A DNA stretch of 38,436 nt, from assembly GCA_022823045.1 (NCBI GenBank), contig JAJDXW010000145.1, forward strand, positions 1-38,436, read 5' to 3'. Each line of letters starts with the position of its first letter. Position 1 is the first letter of the stretch. Positions 16,961 to 26,833 of this stretch are shown here, in pieces. The translations under genes and the position numbers were made by a program. The notes below the pieces were generated by a model that searched no databases, was not told where the DNA came from, and saw only the letters and a program-made list of their open reading frames with translations. Origin of the DNA: Gammaproteobacteria bacterium (GTDB taxonomy: Bacteria; Pseudomonadota; Gammaproteobacteria; HK1).

Positions 16961-17965
16961 CTACATCGCCTTGACCTTCATGGCCGCCTCTTCGGGCAGC
17001 CACGCCTTCCACACGTCGGGGTGGGCGCGCAGGAACTCGGCCGCCGCGTCCGCGCCCTCGGCCTGATTCTCGTCCATGTAGACCAGCATGCCGTTCATCA
17101 CGTCGCCCGGGTAGACGCGGTTCTTGAGGTAGTCCATCACGTCGGCCCCGGCGCTCTTCGCGAACGAATCGGTGACCACGGTGTGCACCTCCGACTTCGT
17201 CCACGAGGACGCTTGCGGGTCGGCGCACTCCTGCTCGGGCTTGACGATGCACCCGTCCCAGTGCTCGCTGCCGATGAACGGCACCCCGAAGTCGAGCTTG
17301 ACCATCTTGTGGCGGCCGATGAGGGCGGTCGGCGACCAGTAGTAGCCGAACCAGTTCTCGCCGCGGTTGACCGCCTTGCTCATGGAGCCGTCGAGGCCCG
17401 CCGCCGAGCCCGGGTCGACCAGCTTCCAGCCCTTCTCGGCCATCTTGAACCCGCGGAAGAGGTTCGCGTTGGTGAGCTGGCAGCCCCAGCCGGCCGGACA
17501 CCCGACGAAAGCGCCCTTGGAGGGATCTTCCGCATCGGGGAAGAGATCGGGACGTTCGAGCACGTCCAGCACGGTCTTGAGGTCGGGGTGGTTCTCGATG
17601 ACGTAGGGGGGAACCCACCAGCCCTCGCCGAGCCCGCTGATGGGGCCGCTGTTGGCCGAGTGGAGCCGACCCTCGTCGAGCGCCATCTTGAGCGGCTCGC
17701 GCACCGCGTTGATCCAGAGCTCGGGCGCGACGTCCGGCTCGCCCTTCTCGTTCTGGGAGGTGAACGTGGGCATGGTGTCGCCGGGAACCAGCTCCACGGT
17801 GCAGCCGTACCCCTGCTCGAGAATGATCTTGTCCACTTCCGCCATGAGCTGGGCGGAGGCCCAGTTCATGTTGGCGATCTGAACGTTGCCGCACTCCGCC
17901 ATGGCGGCGCCGGCGCCCAGCAGGAGCGCCAGCCCCAGGGATGCCTTCTTCGCGAGTGATTTCAT
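16961..17965 (-). CDS. proX: Glycine betaine-type ABC transporter substrate-binding protein
   Basis: Signal peptide MKSLAKKASLGLALLLGAGAAMAEC, then VQIANMNWASAQLMAEVDKIILEQGYGCTVELVPGDTMPTFTSQNEKGEPDVAPELWINA...GWWVPPYVIENHPDLKT; first gene of the proXWV-like operon. Confidence 0.92.
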   Translation of the reverse strand: MKSLAKKASLGLALLLGAGAAMAECGNVQIANMNWASAQLMAEVDKIILEQGYGCTVELVPGDTMPTFTSQNEKGEPDVAPELWINAVREPLKMALDEGRLHSANSGPISGLGEGWWVPPYVIENHPDLKTVLDVLERPDLFPDAEDPSKGAFVGCPAGWGCQLTNANLFRGFKMAEKGWKLVDPGSAAGLDGSMSKAVNRGENWFGYYWSPTALIGRHKMVKLDFGVPFIGSEHWDGCIVKPEQECADPQASSWTKSEVHTVVTDSFAKSAGADVMDYLKNRVYPGDVMNGMLVYMDENQAEGADAAAEFLRAHPDVWKAWLPEEAAMKVKAM

Positions 17966-18156
17966 GTTCGTCTTCTCCGGGTTCCTGCCTGTCGTTCACG
18001 TCGTGTTGCAGCCAGCGGCCCGGCCGTACGGACACCGGTCTCGCCGATGAAGGGAACGGTCCCGGTCTCTCCATTCGCCGCCCGCGTTCGGGAATCTAGC
18101 ATGGGGTCGCGGGGCCGGCAACGGACCGCGGGACATGGTCCGGAGGGGCGTTCTCG

Positions 18157-19488
18157 CTAGCGAAGGGGCCGCACCTTGCGCGGGGCGGCGAGCCAGATGC
18201 ACGCGGCGGACGCGAACGAGAAGACGAGCGCGATCACGAAGGCGGGCGCGTAGCTTCCGCCGAGGTCGAAGACGATCCCGGCCGCCCAGGGGCCGGCCGC
18301 CGCCCCGAGGCCCGCCCCGAGGCTGAGAGTGCCGAAGATGGTTCCGAACCGCGGGCCCTGATACAGGTCCGCCGACACCGAGCCGAACAGTGCGGCGATG
18401 CCGTATCCGAGGAGTCCCTGGGCCGCGACCATGACGTACATGAGGATCGCGCTCGGCACGTGCTCGAGGACGAGAAGCAGGGCATAGCAGACCGCGTACC
18501 CCGCGCAGGCGGCGGTCCAGCCCCATTCCCGGCCGATGCGGTCGGAGAGATGCCCGAGCCCGATGAGCCCCCCGATCCCGGTGACGCTGACGAGGGTGAG
18601 GGCCCACGCCGCCGTCGTCGGCGAGAACCCGACGTCGAGCAGGAACCTGGTCTGATGCACCTGGATGCAGTACCACGCGAAGAGGGCGAAGAACATCCCG
18701 AACCACAGGTACCAGTACCGCGCGGTGCGAATCGCGCCGGCAAGCGTCCACTCGACGGACGCGCGGGACGGGCCGGCCGCATCCGTCTGCGTTCCGTCCC
18801 GGTTCCCGCTTGGGGTCCCGGCGCCGGCGGGCGTCTCCTCGCCGTCGGGTTGCAAACCGAGCTCCGACGGATGGCGACGGGGGAGGAGGAGGTTGACGGG
18901 GAGCACGATCGCGAGGAGGAAGAGGGCGAGCATCCAGCAGGCTTCCCGCCACCCGTAGTGGTCGAGGATCCACTGCATCCAGGGGAAGAGGGCGAGGGCG
19001 CCGAAGCCGACTCCCGACGCCGCGACGCCCATCGCGAGCCCGCGCCGGCGCGCGAACCAGTTGGGGATGAACGCTCCGTGGCCGATGAAGGCGAGGCTGA
19101 TGCTCGCGCCGACCGCGAGCCCTCCCATGGAGAGGTAAAGGTGCCACGGGGTGGTGGCGAAGGTCGCGAGGATGAGCCCGACCGCCACCGTCCATGCGCC
19201 GAGCGGCATCACGAAGCCCGGTCCCAGCCGGTCGATGAGCCAGCCGATGCCGGCGGCGAGGGGGATGGAAGCGAGGAATCCGAACGAGAAGATGCCGGCC
19301 GTCAGGCCCCGCGACCAGCCCGTCTCGTCGAGGATCGGCGGGAACAGGAGGGAGAACGCGGTCCGGCTGTTGGCCCCGATGGCGATGGTGACGAAGGCGA
19401 CCGCGACCACCAGCCAGCCGTAGTAGAACGGAAGGCGGGCCGCAAGCCAGCCCGCGGTGGACGGCGGTCCGGGCGGAGAGGGCGCCAT
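18157..19488 (-). CDS. MFS transporter
   Basis: About 12 TM; FYYGWLVVAVAFVTIAIGANSRTAFSLLFPPILDETGWSRGLTAGIFSFGFLASIPLAAGIGWLIDRLGPGFVMPLGA...GLGHLSDRIGREWG. ATG at 19488. Confidence 0.9.
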   Translation of the reverse strand: MAPSPPGPPSTAGWLAARLPFYYGWLVVAVAFVTIAIGANSRTAFSLLFPPILDETGWSRGLTAGIFSFGFLASIPLAAGIGWLIDRLGPGFVMPLGAWTVAVGLILATFATTPWHLYLSMGGLAVGASISLAFIGHGAFIPNWFARRRGLAMGVAASGVGFGALALFPWMQWILDHYGWREACWMLALFLLAIVLPVNLLLPRRHPSELGLQPDGEETPAGAGTPSGNRDGTQTDAAGPSRASVEWTLAGAIRTARYWYLWFGMFFALFAWYCIQVHQTRFLLDVGFSPTTAAWALTLVSVTGIGGLIGLGHLSDRIGREWGWTAACAGYAVCYALLLVLEHVPSAILMYVMVAAQGLLGYGIAALFGSVSADLYQGPRFGTIFGTLSLGAGLGAAAGPWAAGIVFDLGGSYAPAFVIALVFSFASAACIWLAAPRKVRPLR

Positions 19489-19546
19489 CGCCGGCTCGAC
19501 CGGTCCGGAGAGCGAGCGCGGCGCGCGCGGGCCCGGCGCGCGCGGC

Positions 19547-20854
19547 TCAGGCAAAGTCGCCGTGCTCGTCGAAGCGGAGCGGCTTCGCCTCCTCCACGAT
19601 CTCGAGGGACGGTTGCGCTTCGATCTCGTCCCGAAGCGCCGTCGACGCACCGAACTCGGCGAGGAGGTTCGTGTTGCGGATGCGCACCACGCGGGCGGTC
19701 GCGGGGTCCTCCTCCGGGCGCACGGTGAGGCAGACCTGCATCGCCTGGAGGTCGTTCTCGGCCATGAGCGGCATCTTCGCGCCGGTGAGCCGCTTGGCGG
19801 TGAACGTGTTCATGTAGGTGGAGTGGAAGTCGATCTCCTCGAGGAGGCGCCGGGGCATCACGTCCGCCTGGCCGACGCCCGTCGCGTTGCCGTGCGTCTC
19901 CGGGGTGAGCGAGCGGACGTAGATCGCGCCGATCCGGGGACGCTCGAGCCCCGGCTTGGTCCCGATGACGTTGGTGTCCATCCCCGCGCCGCTCACGTTC
20001 TTGCCCATCTCGTCGACGATGAGGGTGTCCATGTCGTCGAAGGGGATGCGGGGGAGGTAGCCGTAGGCGGTCTCGAGGAGCGCCCCCTCCTCGTCGACGA
20101 GGGTCTCGTGCGAGCGCATCGAGACCCCGCGCACGAGCGCGGTCTCCTTGAACGCGTTGTCGACGAGGGCGATCCCGCCGAGGAAGGGGGCGGGCGAGCG
20201 CTCGAGGATGATCTCGGACGCCTCCAGGATCATCCGCCGCATCTCCACCTTCAGCCCCTGCTGGTGGATCTTCTGGGCGCCGGCCTGCTTGCCGAGGCCG
20301 ATGACCATCATCTTGCAGAGCCCGCTCTCCACCTTGCCGGTGAACCCGGTGTGCGGCTTGACCCGGTTCACCACCACGATGCCGTCGGCCTCGCTCGCGT
20401 TGCGGTCGAGGTAGACGGGAAAGCCGGTGGAGGTGGTGCCGACGCGGATCACCTCCATCGACGAGAGGACGGGAGCCCGGACCGTCTCCTCGGTGATGCC
20501 GTTGTTGGCCAGCACCTCGACCTGGCCGGCCGCGGTGGCCCCGCCGTGGCTCCCCATGCCGGGGACCACGAAGGGCTCCGCGCCCGCCGCGCGGATCGCG
20601 GCCGCGACCTCGCGTATCGCCACCGCCTGGTTCGGGATCCCGCGGCTGCTGCCGGTGACGGCGATCCGCTGGCCGGGGCGGACGGCGGCGACGAGAGGCG
20701 CCGCTTCGCGGCGCGCGGCGGCGGCGACGTCCGTCTCGCGGGGGCGGTCGAAGTTCTGGCGAACCCGCATGAGGGCCGGGACGTCACCGGCCGATACGCC
20801 GGACTGGCGATCGTCGAGCCCGAACGTCTGGCGAAGGGATACCGGGGTGCTCAA
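19547..20854 (-). CDS. LarA-like / DUF2088 (nickel-dependent lactate racemase-related) protein
   Basis: VTGSSRGIPNQAVAIREVAAAIRAAGAEPFVVPGMGSHGGATAAGQ...VNRVKPHTGFTGKVESGLCKMMVIGLGKQAGAQKIH resembles the DUF2088/LarA-like family. TTG start at 20854 inferred from an upstream CGGAG; start uncertain. Confidence 0.7.
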   Translation of the reverse strand: MSTPVSLRQTFGLDDRQSGVSAGDVPALMRVRQNFDRPRETDVAAAARREAAPLVAAVRPGQRIAVTGSSRGIPNQAVAIREVAAAIRAAGAEPFVVPGMGSHGGATAAGQVEVLANNGITEETVRAPVLSSMEVIRVGTTSTGFPVYLDRNASEADGIVVVNRVKPHTGFTGKVESGLCKMMVIGLGKQAGAQKIHQQGLKVEMRRMILEASEIILERSPAPFLGGIALVDNAFKETALVRGVSMRSHETLVDEEGALLETAYGYLPRIPFDDMDTLIVDEMGKNVSGAGMDTNVIGTKPGLERPRIGAIYVRSLTPETHGNATGVGQADVMPRRLLEEIDFHSTYMNTFTAKRLTGAKMPLMAENDLQAMQVCLTVRPEEDPATARVVRIRNTNLLAEFGASTALRDEIEAQPSLEIVEEAKPLRFDEHGDFA

Positions 20855-21077
20855 GTTCAGTACTCCGAGGGGTGCTTCGTCCGCCCAGTGTAGCGCGCGG
20901 CCCACATCCGGCCCCGCTCCAACGGATCCGTCGGGAGCCGGAGCGAGGACGCGGATCCCGGGAGGGCTCGGGTGCGCCGAGCCGGGAGACCCCGAACGTG
21001 CGATAATCCATGGTGTCGGGCGGCTATCGGCCCGTACGGCCGGGCCGGCGGCCGCCTCCGTCGAGAGTTGGCCCGGA

Positions 21078-21710
21078 ATGCTTTCCATCGCCGAAGAAGT
21101 GCTGCTTCTCTCCGTGGACGACGAGACGGGGATCTTCCTCTACGGCCCCGATGTCCACATCGAGCTCGCCTTGAGCGGAGCGATCCTGATGGACCTTGCC
21201 CTGCTCAACCGGATCGACACCGACCCCGAGCGGCTGTTCGTCGTCGATCCCACGCTCACCGGAGACGAGATCCTCGACGAGGTGCTCGCCCGGGTCGCGG
21301 CCAGCGAATCGGAGCAACCGACCGAGCACTGGTTGATCGACCTGCGCGAGGAGGCGGGGTCGATCCGGGGACGTCTCATCGATCGTCTCGTGCGCCGCGG
21401 GGTGCTCGAACGGGTGGAGGACCGGGTCCTCGGGATGTTCTCGACCTGGCGCTATCCGGTGCTCGACGGCCGCGCCGATCGTGAGGTCCGGCGCCGGATC
21501 GTGAACGTCCTGTTCAACGACGAGATCCCCGATCCGAGGGACGTGATGATCCTCGACCTCGTCGTCGCCTGCGACTTGCTCGAGACCCTGATACACGCGC
21601 GGGACGTGAAGACGGTTCTCCCGCGCGTCGAGCAGCTCGCGAGCCTGGAGCTCATAGGTCGCGAGGTCAGCCGGAAGATCGGCGAGCTTCGGTCCCGGTC
21701 TCCCGCCTGA
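21078..21710 (+). CDS. GPP34 (Golgi phosphoprotein 3-like) family protein
   Basis: MLSIAEEVLLLSVDDETGIFLYGPDVHIELALSGAILMDLALLNRIDTD...RLIDRLVRRGVLERVEDRVLGMFSTWRYPVLDGRADREVRRRIVNVL...LVVACDLLETLI matches the bacterial GPP34 pattern. Confidence 0.85.
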   Translation: MLSIAEEVLLLSVDDETGIFLYGPDVHIELALSGAILMDLALLNRIDTDPERLFVVDPTLTGDEILDEVLARVAASESEQPTEHWLIDLREEAGSIRGRLIDRLVRRGVLERVEDRVLGMFSTWRYPVLDGRADREVRRRIVNVLFNDEIPDPRDVMILDLVVACDLLETLIHARDVKTVLPRVEQLASLELIGREVSRKIGELRSRSPA

Positions 21711-21745
21711 CGTCCGTCGCGGGGCGGCCTCCGGCCTCGTTCCTG

Positions 21746-22060
21746 CTACTTCTTCTCGTCGAGGCCGAACAGGGCGTCCAGCGCGGCGCGGGCGGCCTGC
21801 GCCTCGGCCTCGCGGCTCCCGTCCCCCGCGTCCGGCGATGGCTCGAAGTAGCCGCAGAAGTTGGCCCGTTCCCGGTCCCGCACGTGGTCCGCGACCGGCT
21901 CGCGGCACCCCCGGCTCTTGCTCGGGTCGTGGAACCGGCACATGCGGCACACGTGCAGGTCCGTCCCGCACCCGGGGCACGTCGCAGCCCGGGGGACCGG
22001 GCGCGGCAGCTCCCCGAGCGCGGCGGCGCAGCGCCAGCAGGCGAATCCGGCCGCGCTCAC
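21746..22060 (-). CDS. Zinc-ribbon/Cys-rich small protein
   Basis: GTG start at 22060 overlapping the upstream gene's TGA; FACWRCAAALGELPRPVPRAATCPGCGTDLHVCRMCRFHDPSKSRGCREPVADHVRDRERANFCGYFEP has several CxxC pairs. Confidence 0.75.
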   Translation of the reverse strand: MSAAGFACWRCAAALGELPRPVPRAATCPGCGTDLHVCRMCRFHDPSKSRGCREPVADHVRDRERANFCGYFEPSPDAGDGSREAEAQAARAALDALFGLDEKK

Positions 22061-22869
22061 GCCGCCGCCCTCGGTCCGGAGCCGCTTTCGGAGGCGCGCG
22101 CGGACTGCACCCGGTCCCACGCCGCCTTGATCTGCTGGGTCCGCTCCGTCGCCGCCCGCATCATCTCCTCCGGAAGCCCCTTCGAAGCGAGCTTGTCCGG
22201 GTGGTGCCGGCTCATCAGGCGCCGGTAGGCCCGCTTCACCTCCGCGTCGGGGGTGTCCGGGGAGACGCCGAGGGTCGCGTAGGCGTCCTCCAGGGTCGGC
22301 CCGGCGGCGGCCTCCCGGGCATGGGTGCCCGCGCCCACCATCCGCTCGATCTCGAGGTAGACCGCCTCGGAGAACCCGAGCCGGGCCGCGACGTGGGTGA
22401 GGAGCCGGCGCTCCTCGGGGTGCACCCCGCCGTCCGCCCACGCCGCCTGGACCTGGATCTCGAGGAACATGCGAAGAAGATTGGTCGCGCGCCCGCACTC
22501 CGACCGGAGCTGGTCGAGCACGTCGTCGAGGGGAAATCGAGAAGACTTGCCCTCGTTGAAGATGGCGCGCGCGGCGCGGCGCTGCTCGGCGTCGAGGCCG
22601 AGCTCGTCCATCACCCGGTTCGCGAGCCGGATCTCGTCCGGACTCACATGGCCGTCCGCCTTGGCGACCTGCCCCATGACCCCGAAGGTGGCGGTGAAGA
22701 ACGCGAGCTGCGCGCGCTCGACGCCGGGAGCACCCGCCCCCGGTCCCGCCTTGATCGAGCCGACCGCCCGGCCGAAGTGCCGGCCGAGGGCGGCTCCGAG
22801 CACCGCTCCGATCGGCCCCCCGATCAGGAAGCCGAAAGTACCGCCGAGCAGCATCCCCCACCAGCTCAC
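22057..22869 (-). CDS. djlA: DjlA-like membrane-anchored J-domain co-chaperone (TerB-like + DnaJ domains)
   Basis: N-terminal glycine-rich TM; FFTATFGVMGQVAKADGHVSPDEIRLANRVMDELGLDAEQRRAARAIFNEGK; C-terminal DAYATLGVSPDTPDAEVKRAYRRLMSRHHPDKLASKGLPEEMMRAATERTQQIKAAWD. Confidence 0.93.
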   Translation of the reverse strand: MSWWGMLLGGTFGFLIGGPIGAVLGAALGRHFGRAVGSIKAGPGAGAPGVERAQLAFFTATFGVMGQVAKADGHVSPDEIRLANRVMDELGLDAEQRRAARAIFNEGKSSRFPLDDVLDQLRSECGRATNLLRMFLEIQVQAAWADGGVHPEERRLLTHVAARLGFSEAVYLEIERMVGAGTHAREAAAGPTLEDAYATLGVSPDTPDAEVKRAYRRLMSRHHPDKLASKGLPEEMMRAATERTQQIKAAWDRVQSARASESGSGPRAAA

Positions 22870-23321
22870 GCACGGATCCTCATGACCGCAATCCAGGTGG
22901 GGAAGATTAGATCAATTGCGGCTGCCGGGGAGAACCCCGGAACTCGGCAAGGGTCACGGACGGGCGTAGGCGAGGCTCGTGGAGGCGAGCGCTCGCGGCG
23001 CGCGGCGAATGCGCAATCGCGCCCATGCTACGATTCGGCCGGCGTGAACCCAGAGCCTGTGCCATCGATTCCCGAGATTCGAAGTGGCGAAGGTGAGTAA
23101 TTCTCCCCGGTCGATCCGCTCGCGATAATGAGCCGTCCACGCCCGGACGCGGACGAGGCCTTTCGGTCTCCCCACGCCTTCTGCAACCCGGCGCAAGCGC
23201 AGGGCAGAGCCGGAGGGAACCCTTCCGGAGTCGCCCCCCGGGTTCCCCGATCCGTACCGGTCGCCGCGACCAGTCCGGAAGCCGGCGCATCGCCCCCCGC
23301 TCCACGGCCACCGAATCGGAG

Positions 23322-24644
23322 ATGACCGAGGACGGCATGCGCGCGACGAGGAGAACGGTACTTCGTTCCTTCGCCGCCGGATTCCTGCTCGCACCGTGGC
23401 CGGGCATCCCCGGCGCGGCGGCCGCGGCCGGCCCCGGCGAGTCGGTGCAGGCATCGGGACCCGCGGGACCGGACGGGCTGACCGACGGGGAGGTCGTTCT
23501 CGGCATGTCCGCCGCGTTCTCCGGCCCGTCGCGAGGGCTCGGGATCGAGCTGTATCGAGGGGCCGCCGCGTACTTCGCCCACGTCAATCACGGCGGCGGC
23601 GTCAGGGGCCGCCGGGTCACGCTCCGGACCTACGACGACGGCTACCAGCCCGACCCTTCCGTCGAGAACACCGTGACCCTGATGCTCCGGGACAACGTGT
23701 TCGACCTGTTCGGCTACGTGGGCACGCCCACCGTGACCCGGGTGCTGCCGATGCTCAAGAAGTTCCAGGAGAAGCAGGTCTACCTCTTCTTTCCGTTCAC
23801 CGGTGCCCAGCCCCAGCGCGAGCCGCCCTACGGGGACTTCGCGTTCAATCTGCGCGCCTCCTACCGCCAGGAGACGGCCGGCCTTGTCGACAACTTCGTG
23901 CGCATCGGCCGGCGGCGCATCGCGGTCTTCTACCAGGCCGACGCCTACGGCCGGAGCGGCTGGGCCGGCGTGCGGCGGGCGTTGAAGAGGTACGGCGAGC
24001 GGATCGCCGGGGAGGCGACGTACCGGCGCGGACAGAAGTTCACCGGAAGCATGCGCAAGCAGGTCGAGATCCTGAAAGCGGCCGCCCCGGACGCGGTGAT
24101 CTGCATCGGCGCTTACGCCGCGTGCGCGGGGTTCCTGCGCGACGCGGTGGACCTCGGCCTCAAGGTCCCGATCGCCAACCTCTCCTTCGTCGGAAGCGAG
24201 AACCTCCTGAAGCTGATTACCGACGGGCGGGACGACGCCGAGCGGTACACGGAGCTGCTGGTGAACTCGCAGGTCGTGCCGAGCTACGAGGACGTCTCCA
24301 TGCCGGCGGTGCGCGAGTACCGCGATCTGATGGACCGCTACGACCCCCGGCCGCCCGCGGAGCTCGTGCGGGAGAGCTACGCGCCCTTTCCGTACAGCTT
24401 CGTCAGTCTGGAGGGCTTCCTCGATGCCAAGCTGATGGTCGAGGTGCTCCGCCGCCTCGGCGACGACCCCGCCCGGAGCCGGATCGAGAGCGCCGTCTTC
24501 ACCGTGAAGGATTTCGACCTCGGCGTCGGGGAGCGGGTGTCCTTCGGCGCCGAGCGGCGCCAGGGCCTCCAGCGGGTGTACTACACCGTCGTCGAAGGCG
24601 GCCGCTTCATCACCCTCGACAACTGGGAACAGAGGTTCTCGTAG
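23322..24644 (+). CDS. LivJ-like (type 1 periplasmic-binding fold) substrate-binding protein, putative Tat substrate
   Basis: RRTVLRSFAAGFLLAPWPG Tat-like signal; VLGMSAAFSGPSRGLGIELYRGAAAYFAHVNHGGGVRGRRVTLRTYDDGYQPDPSVENTVTLML...IAVFYQADAYGRSGW. Confidence 0.88.
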   Translation: MTEDGMRATRRTVLRSFAAGFLLAPWPGIPGAAAAAGPGESVQASGPAGPDGLTDGEVVLGMSAAFSGPSRGLGIELYRGAAAYFAHVNHGGGVRGRRVTLRTYDDGYQPDPSVENTVTLMLRDNVFDLFGYVGTPTVTRVLPMLKKFQEKQVYLFFPFTGAQPQREPPYGDFAFNLRASYRQETAGLVDNFVRIGRRRIAVFYQADAYGRSGWAGVRRALKRYGERIAGEATYRRGQKFTGSMRKQVEILKAAAPDAVICIGAYAACAGFLRDAVDLGLKVPIANLSFVGSENLLKLITDGRDDAERYTELLVNSQVVPSYEDVSMPAVREYRDLMDRYDPRPPAELVRESYAPFPYSFVSLEGFLDAKLMVEVLRRLGDDPARSRIESAVFTVKDFDLGVGERVSFGAERRQGLQRVYYTVVEGGRFITLDNWEQRFS

Positions 24645-24645
24645 C

Positions 24646-25383
24646 ATGAAAATCCAGAAGCTCTTTCAGAAGACGCTGTTCGGAACCTTCTTCCTGTTCG
24701 GCGTGATCGCGGTATCGACCTCGGTTCTTTGCATCTACACCGTCGATACGCACCTTTCCAGCGAATACGAGAGCAACAGCAAGGGCATTGCGAAGACCAT
24801 CGCCGACGCGAGCGTGGACATCATCCTCAACCGGGACCTGTCCGCCCTTCAGTCGCTCATCGACCAGTTCGTGGAGATTCAGGGCATCAGCTACATCTAC
24901 ATCACGAACGAGACAGGCGAGTTCCTCGCCCACACCTTCGTGCCCGGGATCCCCGAGGAGGTCCGGTCGAGCGATCCGGCCAGCACGGAGACGGTCGAGC
25001 GAAGCCTGCCGGGCATGGGCGACTTCATCGAGGTGAGCAGCCCCATCCTCGCCGGGGTGGCGGGCGCGGTCCACATCGGGATGGACACCGGTCTCATCGC
25101 GCTCAAGGTCCAGCGGGCGATCGGCCAGCAGGCCTACCTCATCTCGATAATCTTCATCCTCGGCATCCTCGCCGCGATCTGGTTCGTCGGCCTCGCCGGC
25201 AAGTCCGTCGATTTGCTCCTCGCGTACGCGGTGAGCCTTGCGCGCGATGGCGGCGAGGGCGCTGCATCGGACGAAAGGCTGATCGAACGGGACGACGAGA
25301 TCGGCGAGCTCGCCCGCCTCTTTCTCCATTTCGCGGAGTCGCGGGGAAAGGCCCCCGACGCCCTGCCGGCCGGAAATGACTGA
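24646..25383 (+). CDS. Membrane receptor-like protein: two TMs, periplasmic sensor region, HAMP-like C-terminus, no output domain
   Basis: TM1 TLFGTFFLFGVIAVSTSVLCIYTV; extracytoplasmic region; TM2 AYLISIIFILGILAAIWFVGLAG; C-terminal ERDDEIGELARLFLHFAE resembles the end of HAMP; then stops. Starts 1 nt after the binding-protein stop. Confidence 0.75.
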   Translation: MKIQKLFQKTLFGTFFLFGVIAVSTSVLCIYTVDTHLSSEYESNSKGIAKTIADASVDIILNRDLSALQSLIDQFVEIQGISYIYITNETGEFLAHTFVPGIPEEVRSSDPASTETVERSLPGMGDFIEVSSPILAGVAGAVHIGMDTGLIALKVQRAIGQQAYLISIIFILGILAAIWFVGLAGKSVDLLLAYAVSLARDGGEGAASDERLIERDDEIGELARLFLHFAESRGKAPDALPAGND

Positions 25384-25515
25384 TCGTCATCGCGAGCGTT
25401 GCGTCGGGAGGGCCGGCGCCGGGCCGTCGCGCCCGCGGGTGGCTCGCAACCGGTTCGGGTCGGTTCCGTTCGCCGTCAGGCGGCGGGCGGTGCGCACGAC
25501 CGGCGGAGAGCGGTC

Positions 25516-26833
25516 ATGATCGGCCGGCACATTCCCCGGGCGCTCGTCATCGTGCTCTGCACCACGCTGCAGATCTGCTTCGGAACCGTGTACGCGTGGA
25601 GCTTCTTTCAGTCGCTCCTGGTCAAGCAGCTCGGATGGTCGTTCACCGAGACCGCCGCGGCATTCAGCATCGCCATATTCTCACTCGGCATGTCGGCGGC
25701 GTGGGCGGGCGCAATGCTGCCCCGGCTGGGTCCGCGGAAGCTGGCGCTGACCGGCAGCCTGATGTTCTCGGGAGGCTATCTCATCGCCGGCCTGTCCCTT
25801 CAACTGGACTCGATCTGGCTCTTCTTTCTCGGCTACGGCGTCATCGGGGGCGCCGGGATCGGGCTCGGATACGTCACCCCGGTGGCCACCGCCGTCAAGT
25901 GGTTTCCCGACCGCAAGGGGCTCGCGACCGGAATCGTGGTCATGGGGTTCGGCGTGGTCGCGCTGCTGCTGAGCAAGGTGCTGGCGCCGGTGCTGCTCCT
26001 GGCCACCGCGGGGGAACTGCCGCTCGTCTTTGCCTGGCTCGGCGTCGTGTTCGCCTGCATCCTGATCCCGTCCAGCCTGGCGTTGAGCAATCCGCCGGCG
26101 CCCGATGGAGCGGCCTCCGCGGTCGCCGCGAAGGGCTCGGCAGAGCCCGACGAGCCCGACTCGGTCTCGGCGTACCTTCGCTCGCGCGAGTTCACGATCA
26201 TGTGGCTCGTCTTCTTCTTCAACATCGCGGCGGGGATCTCCATCATCAGCTTTCAGTCGCCGCTCCTGCAGGACGTCTGGGGGCTCGCGGACCCGTCGAT
26301 GGAGCCGGAGACGCTCAGCGCAGTACGGGGCGACCCTGATCGCGGTCAGCTCGCTCTGCAACGGGGCGGGGCGGCTGCTCTGGGGGCTGCTGTCGGACCG
26401 CATCGGCCGCGTGCGGGTGTTCCGGATCCTTCTCGCGAGCCAGATGGTGGTCTTCGGCATCCTGATGACGGAACGCGATCCGTGGATCTTCTCGGCGCTC
26501 GTGTGCTACGTCCTGCTCTGCTTCGGCGGCGGATTCGCGACGATGCCTTCGTTCGTCCTGGACGTCTTCGGGGCGAAGCGGATGTCGGTGATCTACGGAG
26601 CGATCCTCACCGCCTGGGCGGCGGCGGGGATCTTCGGCCCCCTCTACGTGGGATACCTGAAGGATGGATACCCCGACCGGGCCATCATCTATTGCTTCCT
26701 GATCGGAGTGCTGATCCTGGGGGCCGGCTATGCCGTTTCCTATCTGCTGAGCGACGAGCGCATCCGGCTCGGCCGGCCGACGGTGGAGGGCACCCTTCGC
26801 CGGTACGGCATCCCGGTGCCCGACCGGGGTTAG
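25516..26833 (+). pseudogene. OFA (oxalate/formate antiporter)-type MFS gene with apparent frameshift near 26317
   Basis: Frame 1 MIGRHIPRALVIVLCTTLQICFGTVYAWSFFQ...SPLLQDVWGLADPSMEPETL; frame 2 then continues the fold AQYGATLIAVSSLCNGAGRLLWGLLSDRIGRVRVFRILL...GIPVPDRG*. Dropping one base at about 26317 joins them. Confidence 0.85.

Noticed and set aside
26300-26330. Programmed ribosomal frameshift in the OFA-type gene
   Set aside because: No recognisable slippery site or stimulatory structure; mutation or sequencing error is simpler.
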